A DNA stretch of 64,000 nt from Nageia nagi (taxonomy: Eukaryota; Pinophyta). The number at the start of each line of letters is the position of its first letter. Positions within the stretch are counted from its first letter, which is position 1. Below, in pieces: positions 58,290 to 64,000 of this stretch. The DNA is taken from assembly GCA_050084985.1 (NCBI GenBank), contig JBITNC010000001.1:43958001-44022000 (forward strand). Direction: 5' to 3'. Both the position numbers and the translations under genes were made by a program. The notes beneath the pieces were generated by a model. The model was not told the origin of the DNA. It did not search any database and was given only the letters and a program-made list of their open reading frames with translations.

Positions 58290-58870
58290 ATAAATAATAG
58301 AGCAAAAGAAATCTAGGCCCAAATTCTATGTTTTTAATTGCAATATTATTTACAAGTCATTCATAACTACCAATAATCCATTACAAGTCATTATTTTGAA
58401 CCTTTCAATGGTTCTATCAAATTCAAACATGAATAATGCAATATAAATCATACATGTTATTTTCCTAATAATAGAGCTAAAGAAATGTAGACCCAAATTT
58501 TATGTTTTAATTAAAATATTATATAAAATTCATTCATAACCACCAATAATGTATTCCAAGTCATTGATGTTGAACCTTTCAATGGTTCTATCAAATTCAT
58601 AACCAATAATAATGCAATACAAATCATACATGCTATTTTATGAATAATAGAGCTACAAAAATTTGGACCCAAATTCTATGTTTTAATTGCAATATTATTT
58701 AATGTATAATTGGAAATGGTTATACCACATTCATAACCATGAATAATGTATTACAAATAATTCATGATTAACCTTTCAATGTTTCTGCTAAATTCATAAC
58801 TAGGAAATAATGCAATACAAATCATAACTACTATTTGAACCCTTTAATGGTTCTATTGCTTTCATAACCA
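58290..58870. repeat. ~175-bp tandem repeats
   Basis: About three units, marked by GACCCAAATTCTATGTTTTAA (at about 58315, 58490 and 58666), CAATATTATTT, CATTCATAACCA and GAACCTTTCAATGGTTCTAT. A fourth, partial unit reaches 58870. Confidence 0.87.
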
Positions 58871-58904
58871 GGACCCTTTCATGAGATAAACAAATTAAGA
58901 TTGC

Positions 58905-59040
58905 ATGTATATATATCATGGATGTATATATAAAATATACTATGGGAATATATAAGGATATATGATGGGCATATATATGATACATTATATATTATGGGTG
59001 TATATAAGGATAATGTATGGACGTATACAATATAATTCAT
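58905..59040. repeat. Second cluster of ATGGGCATATA-type repeats
   Basis: Five copies of the motif found at 38600-39155 (TATATATCATGGATGTATAT, GATATATGATGGGCATATAT, TATTATGGGTGTATAT and two weaker ones), spaced 22-40 bp. Confidence 0.7.
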
Positions 59041-59084
59041 TATCAATGTGGAATGTGGTTTGTGATCAATGAAATTATAGGATC

Positions 59085-59200
59085 TGAAATATTAGGGTTT
59101 GTGAAAATAATTTTTGATTAGTGAATTATATGGATCTTCAAATATATTAGGGTTTGTGAATAATGGTATATATTAGGGTTAGTGATCAATGTAAGCTCCA
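59085..59200. repeat. Short ATTAGGGTTTGTGAA repeats
   Basis: ATATTAGGGTTTGTGAA or ATATTAGGGTTAGTGAT occurs three times, with GATCAATG or GATTAGTG nearby, at 30-60 bp spacing. No coding sequence. Confidence 0.65.
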
Positions 59201-59299
59201 TTTTGATATGATATTGAGTAAGTATATGAGCCAAAATCATGATTACCATGACTACCATTGGAAAATAATGATCTTGGGTCCTATGCTCTTTTAATCTCA

Positions 59300-60300
59300 A
59301 TCATTCTAGAGAGATAAAGGATACCATATTTTTTACTAACTTTTTTTAATGGGGATTCTTTGATTGCATGAAAGATTTTTTGTAGTTTCTCTATGTATAG
59401 GATATCTTAAAGATTTATTACAAGCTTCTATGGCTCCTTTTCTAGTTTCTACAATGTCTTATTTCCTTTTGCAATAGGAATTTTGACTATGTAACTATAA
59501 GTATTCTATTTTATTTTCTTGTTTATTGTATTTAATTTAACCGTGCACAAGTAGGACATTTATACATGTAACCATGTCTTTTTTATTACAAGCTTTTATG
59601 CCTCTTTTGTACATTTATTTCATGTCTTGTTTCCTTTTCTTATTATGTTAATGATATTTTCATGCCTACAATTATTCATGAATCTTTTGCTTAGGACATT
59701 TTATTTATTACTCTCATTCTCTACGTATCTTTTGCTTAGAATATTCTCATAAATATTATGATGCCAATAACTTAAATCTATACACATGACATACACAACT
59801 TAGATATTATTTTACCAATGATTTAGATATTATGATGCTAATAACTCATATCCATACACAAGATATACACAACTCATCTATTATGATGAAACATGTACAA
59901 TACATATAATAATATCTTAGACCCATATAAAGGATATAAGTAACTCAATTGGCAACTAAGGTATGTCCTCACAATTATTTTACTAATAATATCATATTTG
60001 TCTACATATGCAAATAGTAAGAAGAGTACAAAAATCTCAATTGTAATCCCAATTATCAAAATCACAACAAACATTAATTTATTTATTATAGAGTATAATA
60101 TTGATCTTGACTATTATGGTCAAGAATGATAAAGACCTACATGTTGATTCTAATTTGGCATGATCATCTGCAAGAAAGAGTAAAAGTAGCATCCAAATTA
60201 GAATTTCTAAAAAATGATTTTTATGAATGAAATTAAATTAAATCACAAAGTGTTTACCTTGAAATTGTGCTATCTTAGGTCATCCATGCTTTTTTTATCA
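59300..60300. other. Unassigned AT-rich region
   Basis: No coding sequence recognised. Two near-copies of a segment with TTACAAGCTTCTATGGCTCC / TTACAAGCTTTTATGCCTC and CATGTCTT(A/G)TTTCC lie about 165 bp apart (59418-59470 and 59586-59640); phrases with GATATTATGATGC recur at 59760-59850. Confidence 0.4.
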
Positions 60301-62660
60301 TGGAAAGACATAAGTATTAGCTTTTTTGACATAAATAACACACATGATTTCATCTCTTGAGTCCCTTTTATTTTTACTTAAAGGAATCATCCAACTCTTC
60401 ATTCTTCTTTTGGGCCTTTTAGCTACATTAGAATCTTGTGGGAATAAAAATTGGTGGTACCTAGCTTACATATCCACAACCATACTTGCAAATCGCCTCT
60501 TACTTCTAGGAGTGTCATAATATTATGCTAACAATAATTTTAACCATGCCTTTCCATCATCTACATCTAATATCCTAGAAGATGAATGATCAACTTGATA
60601 TTCTTGACCTTGGGAGCTGTTAACAAGAGGTGAGGATATGTTGCTAGGAGAATGAGGTGTATTAGGTGCAGGTGTCATTGTATAGTTAGGAAAATTAATA
60701 GTTTCATTCAGCATGTTAATGATTTTGAATACATGCTTGCATGTGTTACCTCAAAGGGCACACTCATAAGTTCATGTGTAAGAGTCTTCACCTTAAAGGG
60801 TAACAAGATATTGTTTTGACACATTTGCTTGAATTCTCTCCTAGTATAAACTAATAACATATTTATAAGGGACACAATGAGAATCAAGTATCATATAAGA
60901 ATCCTATATTGCACTCTCTAGATTCTTTTCCTTGTAATTATTTCAAAATCCTAGTGTCTTGAATTTAACTAGATTCATATAATATGGAAAAAGTAGTTCA
61001 AAAAGTTTGTAAAGTAACAAATCCATTCTTCTACCATATTTTCTTGCCTTTTGACATAGAAATATAGTTTTCAAAGTACAATGATATGAATCAATGGATA
61101 AATTTATTTCTTGGTTAGAATGGGGAAAAATTCTTTATCATTTCACCCACATATATGCAACAGAAAACATAGAATCAAAATAAAAAATGCTTGATAAGGG
61201 AAAAGAAAAAGTTAAAACTATAATCATGTTATGAGTGTACTTATGAATTCTATCATCATAAAATCAATTACTAATCAAGTAATTTATAAAAGCCTTCTCA
61301 TTATGGAAATTAGTGTAAAAATTAGATACAACTACTTTCACAAATGTATCATCCTTGTATTTGGACATTATTTCATCTAACTTTGCAAAGATTTTTCTTC
61401 TAGCCTATTTACTTGATGCCTTCTTATAAACATTGTTTAACCAATCCCCTTTCACATGCCAGATACACAACAAATTCTTGCAACAAAATACTTTACTAGA
61501 CATACATGTAACAACATAAATAAATTTATGAGATGAACATGAGAAAAGAACACTCAAAAAATTCAAAACAATTATATTTTAAACTTATTTTGCATATTTT
61601 TTTAACAAAATATAGTTCACAAACCTTATGGCTTGGATTTGTGTAGTAGCATCATTAATAAGAAAAGCATTCATATGCCAATTTTATTGATGTTCTAGAT
61701 AATAATTTTCAATATTCCAAGCCAATCAATTATGTCATCAACACCATTTTTGTATGTGATAACCCAAGCCATAAGTAGACCACTTTGTTGGGAATAAAAT
61801 TCCAGCAATATGTAAAATTGATACTACAATGCACAAAAATCAACAATGCACAAAAATTCAATTATGAAAAAAATCAATAATGCAAAAATAAATAACTATG
61901 CAAAAAATCAACAATACTTGTATCATACAAATTTGTACCAAATATTGAATCCATTGAAATTATGTTGTTATGGGATAATTCCACCATCTTATCCAACATT
62001 AATTCTATTTAAATATTTATAACAAATTTTCTAATTTCATGGTTAGGATTCTTATATATAAAAAACTTTTTCATGTCAACCTGGTACCACCAGTCTGTAC
62101 TAGTGGCATCATCTTTAACCTTCTGCACCTTTCCCCTCATCAATCTATTATATATGTTTTGAAAATCCCTCTTTAAAATGCAATGATCTCAATTTTTAGG
62201 TACATTTTCAAAATACTCTTACATAAATTGCACATTACATATTGTATCAAATAAAACACCATCTATTAACAATGATTCAATCAAAGAACTAGTATATTTC
62301 AACATATGTAGAGCAAAATTGACCCTTACATTATTTTTGCTCGTATTACACACTCCATGATAGGGTTTTCCATCAAATGCAACATGTTCAAACTTATTGT
62401 AGCTAATAAATGCAAATTGAGGTAAACTTTTGAATACCTTAATAATAAAATGACATTGATAACCCCTTTTCTTTGAAAAATTCCTCTTCCATTTTGGAGA
62501 AGGTGGTTCATCTCTCTTGTCCTTGTAGCCATAAGCACACTAATAATTACATTGAATACAAAAAATGTTTGAATCATAGTAGTTGTAAAGATAAGATCAT
62601 GGAATGTGGAAAAAAAATATTTTCTTACATTTTTCATATGATGACCTTCAATTTGTAATT
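60300..62660 (-). pseudogene. MULE (Mutator-like) transposase pseudogene
   Basis: From about 62540 downward the translation gives KRGYQCHFIIKVFKSLPQFA and KPYHGVCN, an N-terminal FAR1/MULE-type block, then ILKRDFQNIYNRLMRGKVQK, DWWYQVDM, ISMDSIFGTN (the first Asp region of the MULE DDE domain), AWVITYKNGVDDIIDWLGIL (61780-61720), a MLFLLMMLL block where VDDA is expected, then LCIWHVKGDWLNNVYKKASS (about 61480-61420) and FYTNFHNEKAFINYLISN. The tail near 60714-60523 is Ser/Pro-rich. MULE transposases cut and paste Mutator-like elements. Stops and shifts are frequent. No flanking terminal repeats were found. Confidence 0.8.
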
Positions 62661-64000
62661 GCCTTTCAAACCTTTTTGTTCTTTCTCTTACTCAAAAACA
62701 TGCATTGTGCACTAGGATTAGATTCTTTTCCCTTTTTGAAATAAATCAGCTTGCATAAAGGTATTGCAACAATTGAATCTATCTTTCCTTTTGTGCATGT
62801 TATTCCTATTTAATTTAAATCATTTTGATAAAGTATTTATTTTTCTTAAATATTTTGGACATGTAGTATTTCAAATAAAAGTGATCCCTTTTAAGATCAC
62901 TTAAACCTGAAATTTTAACTAGTATGTGTAGGCTAGATTAGGCCCTATAAGCATAAACTACAGAAACAAATTTGGTCAAAACTACTAAGGAGGATTTTTT
63001 AAACAATCTTTTTGATAAAAAATAAGCTCAAATGATCACAACATGACTAGCTTAAGGTGGTGTTAAGAAACACTAGAGATTACTTGATAATGCCATTTTG
63101 GATGATGGTACTTGATGTAGCTGATTGGATTTTGAGGTGAATCCAAACTATCATTTTTATCCAAATGTGGTGACCCTGAGTGTTTCTAAAATATGGGGGC
63201 ATTTTTCAAATATGAGGGTATTTTACTATCAAAACATAGGAACCTCAAGCATTTCATAACTTGCAAACATAAAAGATAAGATTCAAAAGTTAGTTATAAA
63301 TATGAGATGAGATAAACCTACTATAGAAATAGAACATGAAAATAAGGTCAAAAAGAGTGATGGATGTGTATCTAGTCTGATAGGAGGAACAAAGCTTGGA
63401 ATGATTGATTCCTAGCTTGCCCCAAGATCAATGGCTTCCAATCACTCTTCTTATATCCTCATGGGAGATTTTTGGATGTAGAAGCTCTAAATTTGTCACT
63501 TCCAAGACTTAGGAATCAACAAATTTGAATCTTAATAATTACACCAGTTTCTAGCCTCAAAATGGAGATGTAGACTTGCTTAAATATATTTTTGAGACAT
63601 GCCAAATCATCAATCTAGAATCTATAGGAATTTCAATCTAAAAATTATTATTGCTTGATTGATCTTTGATTAAATTCAAATTAGATTGGCATAGGATTTG
63701 ATTGGAGAGAAATTGGACACATATCTATTCAATTCTATTTTCTTTTGTCTGTTGAGCATATTTTAAGCATAACCACTGAGTTATCAATCAATGATTGGAG
63801 TCTCATATTTTCTTATTTTCTTGTTGGATGAATCATTAATGGCATGGCAAGTTGAGGTGTAAATTTTGTCCAACTATTTTCTTGCAAAATAAATAATAAA
63901 TATATTAGCCATATTAATGTGACAAATATTAATAAACATCAATATAATAATATTTTTGACAAAGTGAAGAAAATTATTAGTTATAATCAACATGACTAAT
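62661..64000. other. Unassigned AT-rich region to window end
   Basis: I see no coding sequence, no strong repeats and no terminal inverted repeat for the MULE pseudogene. Confidence 0.4.

Overview
The window looks like nuclear DNA from a land plant with a large, transposon-filled, strongly AT-rich genome. The evidence is a CACTA (En/Spm-type) transposase, Ty3/gypsy LTR retroelements, a MULE transposase, a Plant Mobile Domain fragment, and PPR-DYW gene remnants, a family expanded in land plants. A gymnosperm or another giant-genome lineage is plausible, but nothing here proves it. I see no intact host gene, tRNA or rRNA. Nearly every coding stretch is broken by stops and frameshifts.

Layout. 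1-11911: a CACTA element on the minus strand, cut off by the window start, with a transposase gene (minus) and a divergent accessory gene (plus) either side of a telomere-like CCCTAA array. 11940-12930: a PPR-DYW pseudogene. 12933-36186: a very large, internally deleted Ty3/gypsy element (here 'element B'; about 17.3 kb once its nested insertion is removed), with gag, protease and integrase-tail remnants on the plus strand and a Plant Mobile Domain fragment on the minus strand. Its left LTR is split by a younger 5.9-kb gag-only LTR element (13585-19491, TR-GAG type, perfect 5-bp target duplication). 36187-38560: more PPR-DYW pseudogene units. 38590-39150: a cluster of short GGGCATATA repeats. 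39180-42920: exons of a decayed gene with a duplicated DUF8039-like domain. 43020-43936, resuming at 55811: about 200-bp tandem repeats, interrupted by a complete 11.87-kb CACTA element (43937-55810; 14-bp terminal inverted repeats; 3-bp CAA target duplication). 56120-58180: a possible Ulp1-like fragment and unrecognised coding remnants. 58290-59200: tandem repeats. 60300-62660: a MULE transposase pseudogene on the minus strand. The rest is unassigned AT-rich sequence.

The two CACTA copies are related and lie in opposite orientation. In both, the transposase gene carries, upstream of the TNP2 core, a segment that reads like the C-terminal half of a SET domain, and in both a TTAGGG-type array sits in the region shared by the two divergent genes. 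A transposon family carrying a SET-like module and a telomere-like promoter region is the most interesting thing I find here. Assignments come from reading translations by eye; no search was run.
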